Part shown: positions 8,173 to 17,872 of the stretch, piece by piece | Layout: the number at the start of each line of letters is the position of its first letter | Position numbering within the stretch: position 1 is the first letter of the stretch | Assembly (NCBI GenBank): GCA_050949905.1 | Contig: JBMNGP010000006.1 | Location: 310,001-374,000 of the forward strand | From: DUML01 sp050949905 | GTDB lineage: Bacteria; Bacillota; Desulfitobacteriia; Desulfitobacteriales; Syntrophobotulaceae | Length of the DNA: 64,000 bases | Direction of reading: 5' to 3' | Notes under the pieces: model-generated | Told to the model about the DNA's origin: nothing | The model's database searches: none | Seen by the model: the letters and a program-made list of their open reading frames with translations, nothing else | Program-made: the position numbers and the translations under genes

Positions 8173-10572
8173 CTAAGCCTTTTCCACTTGAACCAGATTT
8201 GTATGTTGCGGATTGCCCCAAGCCAGTGCAGTTGGTTTCCAGGTGGTGAGAGTGTTTATGCAGCCTCTTTGATCCACTCCCTTGGCATCAGGGCTATACC
8301 ATGCGCCTTGCGGCAGATCACATATCCCTGGAATAACCCGCGGTGTCACCTTCACTCTGACCAGGACCGTGCCACGGTCATTAAACACTTTGACCAGATC
8401 TCCGTCCTGGATTCCCCTGGCGGCAGCGTCTTGGGGGTTCAACCATAATTTTTGAGGTTCGACTTCTTCTAACCAGGGCATATTGTCAAAAGTGGAATGT
8501 ACCCGCCGTTTACTGTGATGACCGATACATTGCAGGGGATACTTTTCCTTTAAGGGATCTTGCGGACCCTCGGCCACCGGAATGTATTTAGGAATAGCCG
8601 GGATATCCTGGGGCCTGTTCATAGCGTAAAGAGTTTGGGAGAAAATCTCGACTTTGCCGGAAGGAGTCGGTAAGGGATTGGCTTCCGGATCTTTAACAAA
8701 ATTCTCGTAAGCAACAATTTTTTTAGCTTGGGTTTTATAAATACCCTTGGCTCTGAATTCTTCAAAGGAGGGAAAATCGGGATGGGCAGCCTGGGCTACG
8801 GCAACAAATTCACGCAAGTATTGCTCCCTTGTTTTTCCTTCGTCAAACTTGTCTTCCACGCCAAGCCGTTTAGCCAGTTCCAGACATATTTCGTATACAC
8901 TTTTACATTCGTACAAGGGTTCAACCAGCTTTTGCCCATACAAAGCAAGCCCCTGCCCCAAGGCACGGGTAATTATATCTTCTTGCTCAAATTGGGTGAT
9001 ATCCGGCATGATTATATCGGCATATTCCATGCTGGGAGTCATAAAAGTATCAATACCCAAAATGAATTCACACTTGCTGGTATCTTTCAGGAGAGCTGTG
9101 GTGCGCCCGGTATCGGAATGCTGGTTGACCAAAGCGTTGCCGCCGTAATTCCAAATAAACTTAATCCCTGATTTTAGACGCTCCGCACCCTGCAGCCCGC
9201 CGTTTTCTTTAGTATGGTTGCTGCCCTTTTCAATTGCATCGGTAAACATAAAGAAAGATATTTTAGCCTGAACAGGGTTTTGGCCTGCGGGAAAAGCTCC
9301 CATTTTCACCGAATTAAACCCTTCATACAAACCTGGATTGGAACCAAGAACACCCATATTTCCTGTCATTAAGGCCAGAATTGGTACAGAGAGAGCTTGA
9401 AATTCGCCGTTGGCGTGGCGCTGCATCCCTCTGCCCTGAATGAAAAAGCAAGGTTTGGTTGTAGCCATTTCCCTGGCTAATTGTTTAATAACCTGAACCG
9501 AAATACCCGTAATTTGGGAACCCCATTCAGGTGTTTTCGGCTGTCCGTCCGCTAAACCCAGAACATAACTCTTGTAAGAATTGCCGGCGGGAACTCCTTC
9601 CGGCAAATGCTCATCATCAAAACCTACACAGTATTTATCCAAGAAAGCCTGGTCATGCAGTCCTTCGCTCAGCATAACATAGGCCAAACTGGCTACCAAA
9701 GCGCTGTCCGTAGTTGGACGAATTGGAACCCACTGGTCGGCAAAGGTGCCCACAGTATCACTATGCCGGGGATCAATAATGATAATTTTTGCTCCGTTCT
9801 TTTTGGCTAATTTGAGATAATAACTGGAATTAAGGCCGCCGACTCTGGTGCTGGCCGGATTGTCCCCAAACATCACAATCAGCCTGGCATCGGGGAATGT
9901 ATTGGGAGAGCTCCCCCCGTAAGGGGAACCAAACATATAAGGAATTGCATACATGTAGTTGGCTTGGCTATAGTTGCCGTAGAATCCCAAATATCCGCCG
10001 AGAGCGTTTAAGAGGCGCCCGGTCGGCCCGCCCATATAGCTCTGGTTAAAAGCACCACCCACACCAGAAGCATAGATGAAATAGACAGACTCATTGCCAT
10101 ATTGATCAATAATGCGCTTTAATTCCCGGGCCGTTGTATCAAAGGCCTCTTCCCAAGTGATTTTTTCCCATTGGCCTTCTCCCCGTTCGCCTACTCTTTT
10201 CATTGGGTATTTCAGGCGATCCGGATGATATAAGCGCTGCCTTTGGGATCTTCCTTTAAGACATGCTCTGGCCTGGAGATTGTCCTCGGTATCCGGGCCT
10301 TCGTTATCCGTGGTAAAACTCACTACCACCCCATCTTTAACCTGCCCTTTAATCTGGCAGCGCCCACCGCAGTTATGCCAGCAAATCGATGGCAAGGTTT
10401 CCACACCGGCTTGCCTTTGTCCCGCCTGAGCAATAGCAGGCTCTGAACCGCCGCCCTGCCCAAAAGGCACACAACCCACCAGGGCTGCTGAGCCTGCCAT
10501 GGCGGCACTCCATTTAAGGAATGAGCGACGGCTTAAGGTATAATTTTTCTTAACCTTAGTTTCGTTTTCCAT
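8173..10572 (-). CDS. dmsA: DmsA-type molybdopterin oxidoreductase, Tat-exported
   Basis: Catalytic subunit of a DMSO reductase-family complex, about 799 residues. I place the start at ATG 10572, because it puts the twin-arginine motif SRRSFLKW near residue 13, followed by a hydrophobic stretch ending in LVGCVPFG; the longer frame upstream (to 10779) is not protein-like. The N-terminal [4Fe-4S] motif is CWHNCGGRC...CLKG. YGNYSQANYM supplies a serine where E. coli DmsA has its Mo-ligating Ser. The C-terminal molydopterin dinucleotide-binding part (HHSKRRVHSTFDNM) is present. A TorD-like chaperone gene diverges upstream. The substrate is unknown. Confidence 0.88.
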   Translation of the reverse strand: MENETKVKKNYTLSRRSFLKWSAAMAGSAALVGCVPFGQGGGSEPAIAQAGQRQAGVETLPSICWHNCGGRCQIKGQVKDGVVVSFTTDNEGPDTEDNLQARACLKGRSQRQRLYHPDRLKYPMKRVGERGEGQWEKITWEEAFDTTARELKRIIDQYGNESVYFIYASGVGGAFNQSYMGGPTGRLLNALGGYLGFYGNYSQANYMYAIPYMFGSPYGGSSPNTFPDARLIVMFGDNPASTRVGGLNSSYYLKLAKKNGAKIIIIDPRHSDTVGTFADQWVPIRPTTDSALVASLAYVMLSEGLHDQAFLDKYCVGFDDEHLPEGVPAGNSYKSYVLGLADGQPKTPEWGSQITGISVQVIKQLAREMATTKPCFFIQGRGMQRHANGEFQALSVPILALMTGNMGVLGSNPGLYEGFNSVKMGAFPAGQNPVQAKISFFMFTDAIEKGSNHTKENGGLQGAERLKSGIKFIWNYGGNALVNQHSDTGRTTALLKDTSKCEFILGIDTFMTPSMEYADIIMPDITQFEQEDIITRALGQGLALYGQKLVEPLYECKSVYEICLELAKRLGVEDKFDEGKTREQYLREFVAVAQAAHPDFPSFEEFRAKGIYKTQAKKIVAYENFVKDPEANPLPTPSGKVEIFSQTLYAMNRPQDIPAIPKYIPVAEGPQDPLKEKYPLQCIGHHSKRRVHSTFDNMPWLEEVEPQKLWLNPQDAAARGIQDGDLVKVFNDRGTVLVRVKVTPRVIPGICDLPQGAWYSPDAKGVDQRGCINTLTTWKPTALAWGNPQHTNLVQVEKA

Positions 10573-10892
10573 GCCTTTGTCAACCTCCCTCTTCTTAATC
10601 CCTTTTCTTGTTCTTGATTGCAATGCTATTTTCTCATAAAGGCCTTTGTAAGCCTGAACAAAGATAGACCTCAAATTTTGTAAGAAATAACAAACATCTT
10701 TACAGCAAAGGGTTAGAGAGTCTCTACCGGCGCAGTTTTCAGCAGATCCTTCTTTGTTAAGCCTGCTGAAATTTCGCATAAAAACTTTCTTTCTTTTTCG
10801 TGCTCAGCCAGGTAATATAGACTATATCAACGGTCGGCTTTTCGACTGCAGACAGGCCAAACTTTTTAGGCTTTAAGAAGGGAAGGGTTTAA

Positions 10893-11585
10893 ATGACAAC
10901 CGAGGAAAACTTAATTACCAACGAAACCTTACTATTATTGGAGATAAGAAAAAGCCTCTATTTTTTTCTAAGCACTTCTTTCTTTCATATTCCTAACGAA
11001 GAAACTATAAGAATGATAATTGAGCGCAAGCTTTTTGCTGAATTCCCCTTAGCAATAGACAGTCCCGAATTCCAAGAAGCCTTGTCCCTCCTCAATAGCT
11101 GGTCCCAGGACATTAACGAAGAGAATTGGCCAGAGGTTTTAAGTGTTTTGCGCCAAGATTACACCCGTCTCTTTCTCGGGCCAGGCCATCTGCCGGCTCC
11201 CCCCTGGGAATCAGTCTATTTAACTGAGGAGAAGCTGACTTTTGGGGAACCGACTTTGCAAGTCAGAGCTTTCTTCCGGCGTTTTGGGGTCGAGTTTGAG
11301 CGCAAAAATACCGAACCGGATGATCATTTCGGTCTGGAAATGGAGTTCATGGCCCAATTAATCGCCAAACAAATTGCTGCAATCGCTGACGGTCAAGAAC
11401 TGGAAGCCAACCTGCTCCAACAAGCCCAGCTCACTTTTTTGCAGGAACACCCGCTAAGATGGCTGGAGGACTTTACCGCCAACATCATCTCAGCCGCTCA
11501 AACTCCCTATTACCGAGGCTTAGCCCTTTTGGCCCGCAGCTACCTGACCTGGGATTATGCTACCCTACAGGAACAAGCCGACTAA
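10893..11585 (+). CDS. TorD/DmsD-family maturation chaperone
   Basis: Cytoplasmic redox-enzyme maturation chaperone of 230 residues, all-alpha. It should bind the DmsA signal peptide and help insert the molybdenum cofactor before Tat export. Family marks include LRQDYTRLFLGPGHLPAPPWESVYL and the later EPDDHFGLEMEFMAQL. It is transcribed divergently from the dmsABC operon (320 bases between starts) and sits in front of a second dmsAB-like pair, so it could serve both. Confidence 0.85.
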   Translation: MTTEENLITNETLLLLEIRKSLYFFLSTSFFHIPNEETIRMIIERKLFAEFPLAIDSPEFQEALSLLNSWSQDINEENWPEVLSVLRQDYTRLFLGPGHLPAPPWESVYLTEEKLTFGEPTLQVRAFFRRFGVEFERKNTEPDDHFGLEMEFMAQLIAKQIAAIADGQELEANLLQQAQLTFLQEHPLRWLEDFTANIISAAQTPYYRGLALLARSYLTWDYATLQEQAD

Positions 11586-11712
11586 GCGCTCCCTATTTGA
11601 TTTAAAATGCCTCTTAAGAAGGAAAATTTCAGCTAAAGGTATAATTACTAATGCTTAAAGAAGCAGCCTGGTTAAGTACAAAGTATGGCACTGGTTTTCT
11701 TGAAAGGAGAAG

Positions 11713-12936
11713 ATGAAAATGTTGGCGACAGACCTTCTCAATTTTCAAAACGAATTATTGGCAGAATTAACTTATGAAAACTGCGTGCACAGATTATGCC
11801 AAAAGATCAGCCAGCAAACGGCCAGTTCCGTCCTTATTACCAACCCATCTTACCGGGTTATTGCTTGCTCCGCTTTGCTGGAAGAGACTGAAGAACTAAG
11901 TCAAAAGTATTTAAAAGTTTCACCTTTAGCGGTTAAAGACTATTACCGAATTACGGCAGGCGAAGGCCAAGCCAAACCCGGTTTTCTCTTTCCTCTGCGC
12001 AGTAACCATGAAATATGTGGCTATCTTATAGTAATACATAAGAACCCCCAAGCCGAAGAAATCCGTCAAATGGCTGAGCAAGCCGGCAAAATATGCACCC
12101 TTGCCTTACTGACGCAAGAACAGCATTTAAAAGTAGAACGCCGGTACCAGGATGCTTTTATCTTTGACTTATTATATGGAAATATCGTTTCTAATGAAGA
12201 TATTATTGCCAGGGGAGAACTCTGGGGATGGAACTTCCGTCTCCCGCATTGTGTTCTGGTTTTTGAATTGGATGATTATGAACAATACTCTGCCGATAAA
12301 GAGCTTGTTCTTACCCTTCAGGATATTATCACCGCTGAAATAACCAAATTGTCACAAGCACCAATTGTTTTTCGCAAAAAAGGGGAAGTGGCGGTTATTC
12401 TTGTCGCAGATAAAAGCAATGCCCACGAACGTATTGCCTATCTCGATCTCCTGGTCAAAAAAATAATGGCTCTGGCCGAAGAAAGACTTAGCCCCAGGAT
12501 TGTACGGGTAGGCTCAGGGCGAACTTATCAAACAGCTAACGAAATATTTCGCAGCTACCAAGAAGCAAAAGTCGCTCTGGAATTGGGCCGCATCATGAAT
12601 ATCAGATCAAAGACACCCTTTTTCCGCGAGCTGGGTCTCGCCCGCATTCTTTATAATCACGACCAGCAGGAATTAGCGGAATTCTATTGGGATACCTTAG
12701 GAGATCTGGTCCGCTATGATGCGGAACAAAGCGGAGATTTAGTCAAAACTTTAGAACAATATTTATTAAACAGCTGTGACCTCAAAGCTGCAGCCGACGC
12801 TCTTTTTCTCCATCCTAATACTTTAAGGTACCGCTTAAGGAGAATTGAAGAGATCCTGGAAATCAACCTTAACGATTTCGATACCAAATTAGACCTGATG
12901 ACGGCCTTCAAGATTAAACATATCAAAAAAGTCTAG
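11713..12936 (+). CDS. PucR/CdaR-type transcriptional regulator
   Basis: Regulator of 407 residues. A GAF-like sensor part occupies roughly residues 20-130 and a GGDEF-like middle domain 140-300. The C-terminal helix-turn-helix of the PucR type is at about residues 340-395 (CDLKAAADALFLHPNTLRYR). Such proteins activate nearby catabolic or respiratory genes in response to small molecules. It lies between the TorD-like gene and the second molybdoenzyme gene, both on the same strand, so control of these dms genes is a reasonable inference. The ligand is not evident. Confidence 0.8.
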   Translation: MKMLATDLLNFQNELLAELTYENCVHRLCQKISQQTASSVLITNPSYRVIACSALLEETEELSQKYLKVSPLAVKDYYRITAGEGQAKPGFLFPLRSNHEICGYLIVIHKNPQAEEIRQMAEQAGKICTLALLTQEQHLKVERRYQDAFIFDLLYGNIVSNEDIIARGELWGWNFRLPHCVLVFELDDYEQYSADKELVLTLQDIITAEITKLSQAPIVFRKKGEVAVILVADKSNAHERIAYLDLLVKKIMALAEERLSPRIVRVGSGRTYQTANEIFRSYQEAKVALELGRIMNIRSKTPFFRELGLARILYNHDQQELAEFYWDTLGDLVRYDAEQSGDLVKTLEQYLLNSCDLKAAADALFLHPNTLRYRLRRIEEILEINLNDFDTKLDLMTAFKIKHIKKV

Positions 12937-13016
12937 CCTCAACTAAAGATCAACTAAAGATAAGAACTAAAAGGGTAAGCAAGATAGACTGGGCAAAGGG
13001 AGCGAGGAGGAGGAGC

Positions 13017-15077
13017 GTGAGCAAAGCTAAAACAGAAGTTTTCCGCAATGTTTGTCCCCGCAATTGTTATAATACCTGCTCGCTCCTTTCTTACGTCCAG
13101 GAGGGAAAGCTGCTGAAAGTGGCGGGCGATCCGCAAAACGGCTATACCCAGGGCAAACTCTGTGCCAAAGGCTATGCCTCGACCGAATTTGTCTACAGTC
13201 CGGAGCGCCTTCGCTTCCCCTTAAGGCAATACCCCAGGGGTTCAGGAAAGTGGCAAAGGATTAGCTGGGAAGAAGCTCTGAGCGAGATTGCCGAAAAAAT
13301 CCTGGAATTGAACCGGCTTTACGGCTCAAACCTGGCTGTAGCTTATAATAAATGTTCCGGCAATATCGGGCTGTTGCATTATGCGGTGGAAGGAATGTTC
13401 AACAGCCTGGGAGCTCATACCAAACCGCAAGGCAATCCCTGCCTGGCGGCCGGTCAAGATGCCTTTACATATGACTTTGGAAAAGCCCTAAGTCCTGACC
13501 CGGAAAAAATGGCTGATGCCAAACTAATTATTCTTTGGGGCGTGAATCCGGCTTGGACGGCTATTCAGCAAATGAAATTCATTAACAAGGCTCGCCAAAA
13601 GGGAGCGAAAATGGTGGTCATCGACCCGCTCTTTACGGTCACAGCCGCCAAAGCGGATCTCTATCTGCAAATCCGCCCGGGAACCGACGGCCTCCTGGCC
13701 CTGCTGCTGGCCAGAATACTAATCGAGGACGGCAATTTTGATCAGCCCTTTGCCTTGAAGCGTGCCTGGGGTTTTGAACCCTTTGTAAACTATCTGCGGC
13801 ATAATACCCTTCAGGACTTCCTGGCACAGGTGAGCCAAGCAACCGGAATTAAAGCGGAAGCCATCTTGGAACTTGCTGCCCTTTTGGCCGGCTCTAAACC
13901 TTGCTCGCTCTGGATTGGTTTTGGTCTGCAGCGTAATACCAACGGAGGCCAAAACATCCGCGCTATTAATGCGCTGATGGCTCTGACCGGCAACCTCGGC
14001 CTGCCCGGCGGAGGGGCATACTATCTTAACTTCAGCCAGGATTATTTCCCGCAAAACCTGTTGAATCACCAAGGTCCCGGCAGTAGCCACAAGCTAAGCC
14101 GTCAGGTCGATTTGAATAATTTTGCCTCCGATCTTCTGAACTTAAAGGATCCTCCGGTAAGGCTTTTGTGGATAGCCAACCGCAATCCCTTATCTCAAGA
14201 TCAGGACTTAAATAAATGGCAATCCCTACTCCCTAAGTTAGACCTCATCGTAACAGTGGATTTATATATGACTAAAACTGCCGCTATGTCCGATTTATTG
14301 CTGCCGGCAGCCAGTCATTTTGAAGAAGATGATTTAAATCTCAGCTATTGGCATCACTGGTTGGCTCTGAACCAAAAAGCCCTGCCCCCCTTTTTTGAAG
14401 CCAAAAGCGACTTGCAAATTGCCCGCGAGCTGACAGCTAAACTGAATAAGCTCTCTCCGGGTTTCTCCAACTTCCCTTCCCAGCTCACTGCCGAAGATTG
14501 GCTGGCTAAAGAATTCACCCCTCAAGTCTTAAGGCTCTATGGCCTGCAAAACTGGGAAGAATTAACAGACGGTCCCCGCAAGCTCCTACAAGCGGAAGCC
14601 CCCTGGGCCGGAAAGACTTTTCTCACTCCCAGCGGCAAGTTTGAACTTTACTCAGCTAAAGCCAAAAAAAATAACTTGCCAGCCATCGCCAAATTCAGAT
14701 GGCCTCAGGCAAGTTCATATCCTTTACGCTTGCTATCCCCCCAAAATCTCCTCAGTATTCATTCCCAGTCCGAATGGCTAAGCTGGTTTGAACATGATAA
14801 CCTCGGCATAGTCAAAATGCATCCTGCCGATGCCGCCGAACGAGGGTTATTGGATGGAAATCAAGTCAAAATATTTAATGCCTGCGGCAGTATTGTGCGC
14901 AAGAGTTCAGATCACGCCAAGCGTGCCGCCGGGGGTAGTGGCAGCCTACCAGGGAGGAGAAGAACCCTCTTAACACTCTGATCGCCAACGCTTTTACCGA
15001 TATGGGAGCCGACCAAAACGGAACCAATAATACTCGCTTTCTATGATGTCTATGTAGAATGTGCCAAAGGCAGGTAA
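13017..15077 (+). pseudogene. Second DmsA-type molybdopterin oxidoreductase, frameshifted near 3' end
   Basis: Molybdopterin oxidoreductase catalytic subunit of about 685 residues if repaired. GTG 13017 has a strong site (GAGGAGGAGGAG). There is no Tat signal, so it is probably cytoplasmic. The cluster motif is CPRNCYNTC...CAKG; QGNPCLAAGQDA places a Cys near the Mo-ligand region. From 14895 the frame is broken by three apparent +1 insertions (near 14897, 14965 and 15038). Together these restore the original frame, which then ends TAA 15075 just before the DmsB-like gene. As read, the first shift adds about 25 foreign residues (stop 14981) and removes the final 60. Recent decay or sequence error are both possible. 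Confidence 0.75.
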
Positions 15078-15082
15078 GGTCG

Positions 15083-15625
15083 ATGATCAAACAACTGGGT
15101 TTTTTATTTAACGCCAACCTGTGTATCGGTTGCCGGGGCTGTGAGGCAGCCTGCAAAAATGAAAACAAAACAGCAGCCGGTGTCCGCTGGCGACGGGTTT
15201 CGCCAACTTCCGATAATAGCTTTTTATCCATCTCCTGCAATCATTGTGACAGCCCGGAATGTTTCCGCATCTGTCCCCAAAAAGCCTTTAGCAAACGGCG
15301 TGATGGGATTGTGATGATCGATACCGACCTCTGTGACGGCTGCATGAAATGTTTGCCGGTCTGCCCTTTTGCAGCTCCCCAGTTTGACCTAAAGCAACGC
15401 AAGGCCAGCAAATGTATTTTCTGCCATACGCGGCTGAAGCAGGACTTGCTGCCCGCCTGTATTGAAGCCTGTCCCACCGAAGCCCTGCAAATGGTTGAGC
15501 TTAACGAGGAAATCCCGGAAGGCAGTGTACGGACAATACCAGGCTTTCCGGATATTCTCCTCACCAAGCCATCCATCAGGTTTTATCCGTCCCAAGCCGG
15601 TACAAGGTATTTCATCCAAGAGTAG
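15083..15625 (+). CDS. Second DmsB-type four-cluster ferredoxin subunit
   Basis: Iron-sulfur subunit of 180 residues. ATG 15083 starts MIKQLGFLFNANLCIGCRGC, mirroring the dmsB at 8160; the earlier in-frame ATG 15059 lies inside the repaired dmsA end and is less likely. Four Cys groups are intact: CIGCRGCEAAC, CNHCDSPECFRICP, CDGCMKCLPVCP and CIFC...CIEACP. It follows the second dmsA-like gene by 5 bases. No DmsC-type anchor follows; the next gene is convergent. The pair could be a soluble cytoplasmic enzyme or use the anchor encoded at 6746. Confidence 0.88.
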   Translation: MIKQLGFLFNANLCIGCRGCEAACKNENKTAAGVRWRRVSPTSDNSFLSISCNHCDSPECFRICPQKAFSKRRDGIVMIDTDLCDGCMKCLPVCPFAAPQFDLKQRKASKCIFCHTRLKQDLLPACIEACPTEALQMVELNEEIPEGSVRTIPGFPDILLTKPSIRFYPSQAGTRYFIQE

Positions 15626-15671
15626 AGAATTTAATCCCCTTCTTACCCGGCGGCACCAAGTAGGCGCTTCT

Positions 15672-16997
15672 TTATAAATCCTGAAGGCTGAAAGCAGCCG
15701 GCTCGATAACATCCACTTTCAGTTCCCGCAAAAACACTCCGTCAGAACGTTCTTCCAGGATAGCCGAAGAAATGCCAACCTCCAGCTCAAGGTCCTTTAA
15801 ATGCCTAATATTTTTAACATGAAATTCTAAAAATTGGTATTCCTTGTTATGATTATAATTTAGAACATTTTTTTGCTTAAATCTTCGTAAAACAAGAGGA
15901 ATATCATCGCCAAAAACCTTAGCGGTTTTGAGGAAATAATCTTGAGGTGAGAAATACAAGAGATCTGATTTCGGGTGTTTAAGATTCTGCTGGTAAACCT
16001 GGCCGGTATGTTTATTCTCCAGTGAACAATAGAGAATGCCTATTCTTAATTGCTCAGCCAGGGCAAAATCCAAAAGTTCCAGACATTCCAGCTCGCTTTT
16101 CGATACCGGCAATCCTCCGGCATACCAGTAATCATACAAAGTTAAGTAAGGAGGATTCTTTATTTTAAAGTTTCGCTTTTGGAAGCTTTCTCTGTTATGA
16201 AAAGGAAAACAAAATTCCAAAAGATTGATACCCTTTATCCCCATAATATTTAAAGTAAGCAAAAGTTCTTTCATGTCTTCAAAGGTGCCGGGAATTACCG
16301 GCATCTCCACCAGAACATCCCGGATATACTCCTGAGCCAGGGCCATGCGTTCATAAACCTTTTGCCGGGTGTGAGTGTCATCTTCCAGTTTGACACTAAA
16401 GCGTATTTCAGTCAGCCCGGCCTTCTGCAGCTGCTGCAGGAGCTCCACATCGAGCAAATCACCGGAGGTATAAAGCCTGGTATGGGCATGGGGGAACTTT
16501 TCATTAGCCAGACTAAAGAATCCCACTGTCTCCCGCCTATGCAAAAGAGGTTCTCCCCCTGTCAAAGCGATATAGGAAACCTTCTGCCCGGATTTGGCCA
16601 ACTGGTCCAGTTCAGCCCGGCAATCCCTCAGGTGCCGGCGAAAGTAAGCATAGCCCTCTTGATTGGGATTAAAACAATAATAACAACGGCGGTGACACAT
16701 TAATGAAAGAAAAAAAGTAACACTGCCTACCCCTTGCCGGCAAGCCTCACAAGCTGAGGAAAGCCAGTTAAGATAAAGGCTTTTCCCCCCATTGCGGAAG
16801 CTAACGCCTTTGGAGTAAAGCTTAGTAATCAGGGTATTTCGTTCCCCATCGAGATTCCGGTCAAGTGTGAGCCCTTGGGCCTGAATCTGCTCCAGGTAGC
16901 TTAAATAGATGTCGTCATAAATACCTGCATATTTTTTTAAGACAGGATTTTTGACCCCCTTCAAAGAATTACTTCTATCCGCATAATTCATAAACAA
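15672..16997 (-). CDS. Radical SAM protein of unknown function
   Basis: Radical S-adenosylmethionine enzyme of 441 residues. The cluster motif CHRRCYYCFNP (C-x3-C-x2-C) is near residue 110, and the SAM-binding TGGEPLLH follows near 160. A CEAC pair just before the core may bind another metal. The C-terminal 150 residues show no second 4Fe-4S ferredoxin/SPASM motif and read like a substrate domain. It converges on the second dmsB. Its partner and reaction are unknown; peptide or cofactor modification, or activation of another enzyme, are open possibilities. Confidence 0.7.
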   Translation of the reverse strand: MFMNYADRSNSLKGVKNPVLKKYAGIYDDIYLSYLEQIQAQGLTLDRNLDGERNTLITKLYSKGVSFRNGGKSLYLNWLSSACEACRQGVGSVTFFLSLMCHRRCYYCFNPNQEGYAYFRRHLRDCRAELDQLAKSGQKVSYIALTGGEPLLHRRETVGFFSLANEKFPHAHTRLYTSGDLLDVELLQQLQKAGLTEIRFSVKLEDDTHTRQKVYERMALAQEYIRDVLVEMPVIPGTFEDMKELLLTLNIMGIKGINLLEFCFPFHNRESFQKRNFKIKNPPYLTLYDYWYAGGLPVSKSELECLELLDFALAEQLRIGILYCSLENKHTGQVYQQNLKHPKSDLLYFSPQDYFLKTAKVFGDDIPLVLRRFKQKNVLNYNHNKEYQFLEFHVKNIRHLKDLELEVGISSAILEERSDGVFLRELKVDVIEPAAFSLQDL

Positions 16998-17089
16998 CCT
17001 TCGCTCCTTAATTATTTTTTCAACTTAATAGACTATTTCCTGCCAACTTACTTCTTTGTTTAATCAAAGTATTTATACAAGTCAATAGC

Positions 17090-17145
17090 TTCATTAGCTT
17101 TATTCCCATCAACTACATTTCATTAGCTTTATTCCCATCAACTAC
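17090..17145. repeat. Two-copy 27-bp tandem direct repeat
   Basis: The 27 bases at 17090-17116 recur exactly at 17119-17145, period 29, in the non-coding gap 16998-17291 upstream of the radical SAM gene. Likely replication slippage. Apart from this and the terminator at 17221-17260 I see nothing in the gap. Confidence 0.85.
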
Positions 17146-17220
17146 TTTATTTTTGTTAACTTTTTCTCCCAGCTAACTGCCGTAAGCCAATTATACTTAA
17201 TACCAGGGGAAATTTAAACA

Positions 17221-17260
17221 AAAAACCTTGCACCGCTTGAGACATTCAAGTGATACAAGG
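17221..17260 (-). terminator. Intrinsic terminator after small membrane protein gene
   Basis: An imperfect inverted repeat (CCTTG... at 17226 against ...CAAGG ending 17260, with an inner GCTTGA/TTCAAG pairing) is followed on the minus strand by a T-run (A5 at 17221-17225). It lies 32 bases past the stop of the gene at 17292. Confidence 0.65.
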
Positions 17261-17291
17261 TAAATTTGCTAAAGGTAATTATGTCTTGTTT

Positions 17292-17624
17292 TTAATAATA
17301 CACGATAAACACATAATTCAAAAATGCCCCCACCAAGGCCAGCATTAGTCCGCCATATCTTATTCCGGCTTTAATCAGGGGTATCTTTTTTTGATTTCTT
17401 ACCAGGTAATCCTCATTCTCCTTCTTCAGGACTTCAAATAGAATCCTTGGTCTGACAAAAGCTATAAGTCCCAGAATAACGTAAGTACCAAACCCGGCGT
17501 AAACAAAAATATCCAGGTTAAAATTGCAAGCAATAACAACCGCAATTAAATAACAGAAAATAAGACTAAAGAAAATTTTCTCAAAAGTTGTCCGGGATTT
17601 ATCAAAAATAGGTCTCATGGTCAT
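17292..17624 (-). CDS. Small three-helix membrane protein A
   Basis: Hypothetical protein of 110 residues with three hydrophobic segments (about residues 15-35, 40-60 and 85-108). A charged connecting loop (RPRILFEVLKKENEDYLVRN) precedes the last helix. Overall design and the Y-x-G...GLI/GLA...P pattern resemble the protein encoded at 17873, so the two may be diverged paralogs. No known domain was recognised. It has its own terminator. Confidence 0.55.
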   Translation of the reverse strand: MTMRPIFDKSRTTFEKIFFSLIFCYLIAVVIACNFNLDIFVYAGFGTYVILGLIAFVRPRILFEVLKKENEDYLVRNQKKIPLIKAGIRYGGLMLALVGAFLNYVFIVYY

Positions 17625-17816
17625 TACCCTTCTAGAATATATTGAATCTGATCCTCTGCAAAATGAAAAGCAATATTAAAGATGAATAGCTATATTAGAG
17701 AAAAATAAAATCCCAACTGCGAAATCAATCTTAGATGATAAATTACGAAATCAACCTTAAACAGTAATTATTATAAAGGAAATCTGCGCAAATTTGTGCA
17801 AGCAAATGTTCCCAAT

Positions 17817-17852
17817 AGAAAAAGACAGGGCAGTTCAGGCACCTGTCTTTCT
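17817..17852 (-). terminator. Intrinsic terminator after membrane protein B gene
   Basis: AAAGACAGG (17821-17829) pairs with CCTGTCTTT (17842-17850). On the minus strand the stem is followed by T-rich sequence, 20 bases after the stop at 17873. The rest of the 17625-17872 gap is A/T-rich and featureless. Confidence 0.7.
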
Positions 17853-17872
17853 TTAGTATTAGGGACTACGGT

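Noticed and set aside
10573..10779. Longer N-terminus of dmsA beginning at 10779
   Set aside because: The 69 added residues are not signal-like and would bury the Tat motif; ATG 10572 gives a proper Tat signal.
13639..14090. Minus-strand frames within the second dmsA
   Set aside because: They are antisense shadows of a clearly coding molybdoenzyme, with low-complexity proteins and no ribosome sites.
17090..17145. Start of a CRISPR array
   Set aside because: Only two copies with a 2-base spacer; a simple tandem duplication.
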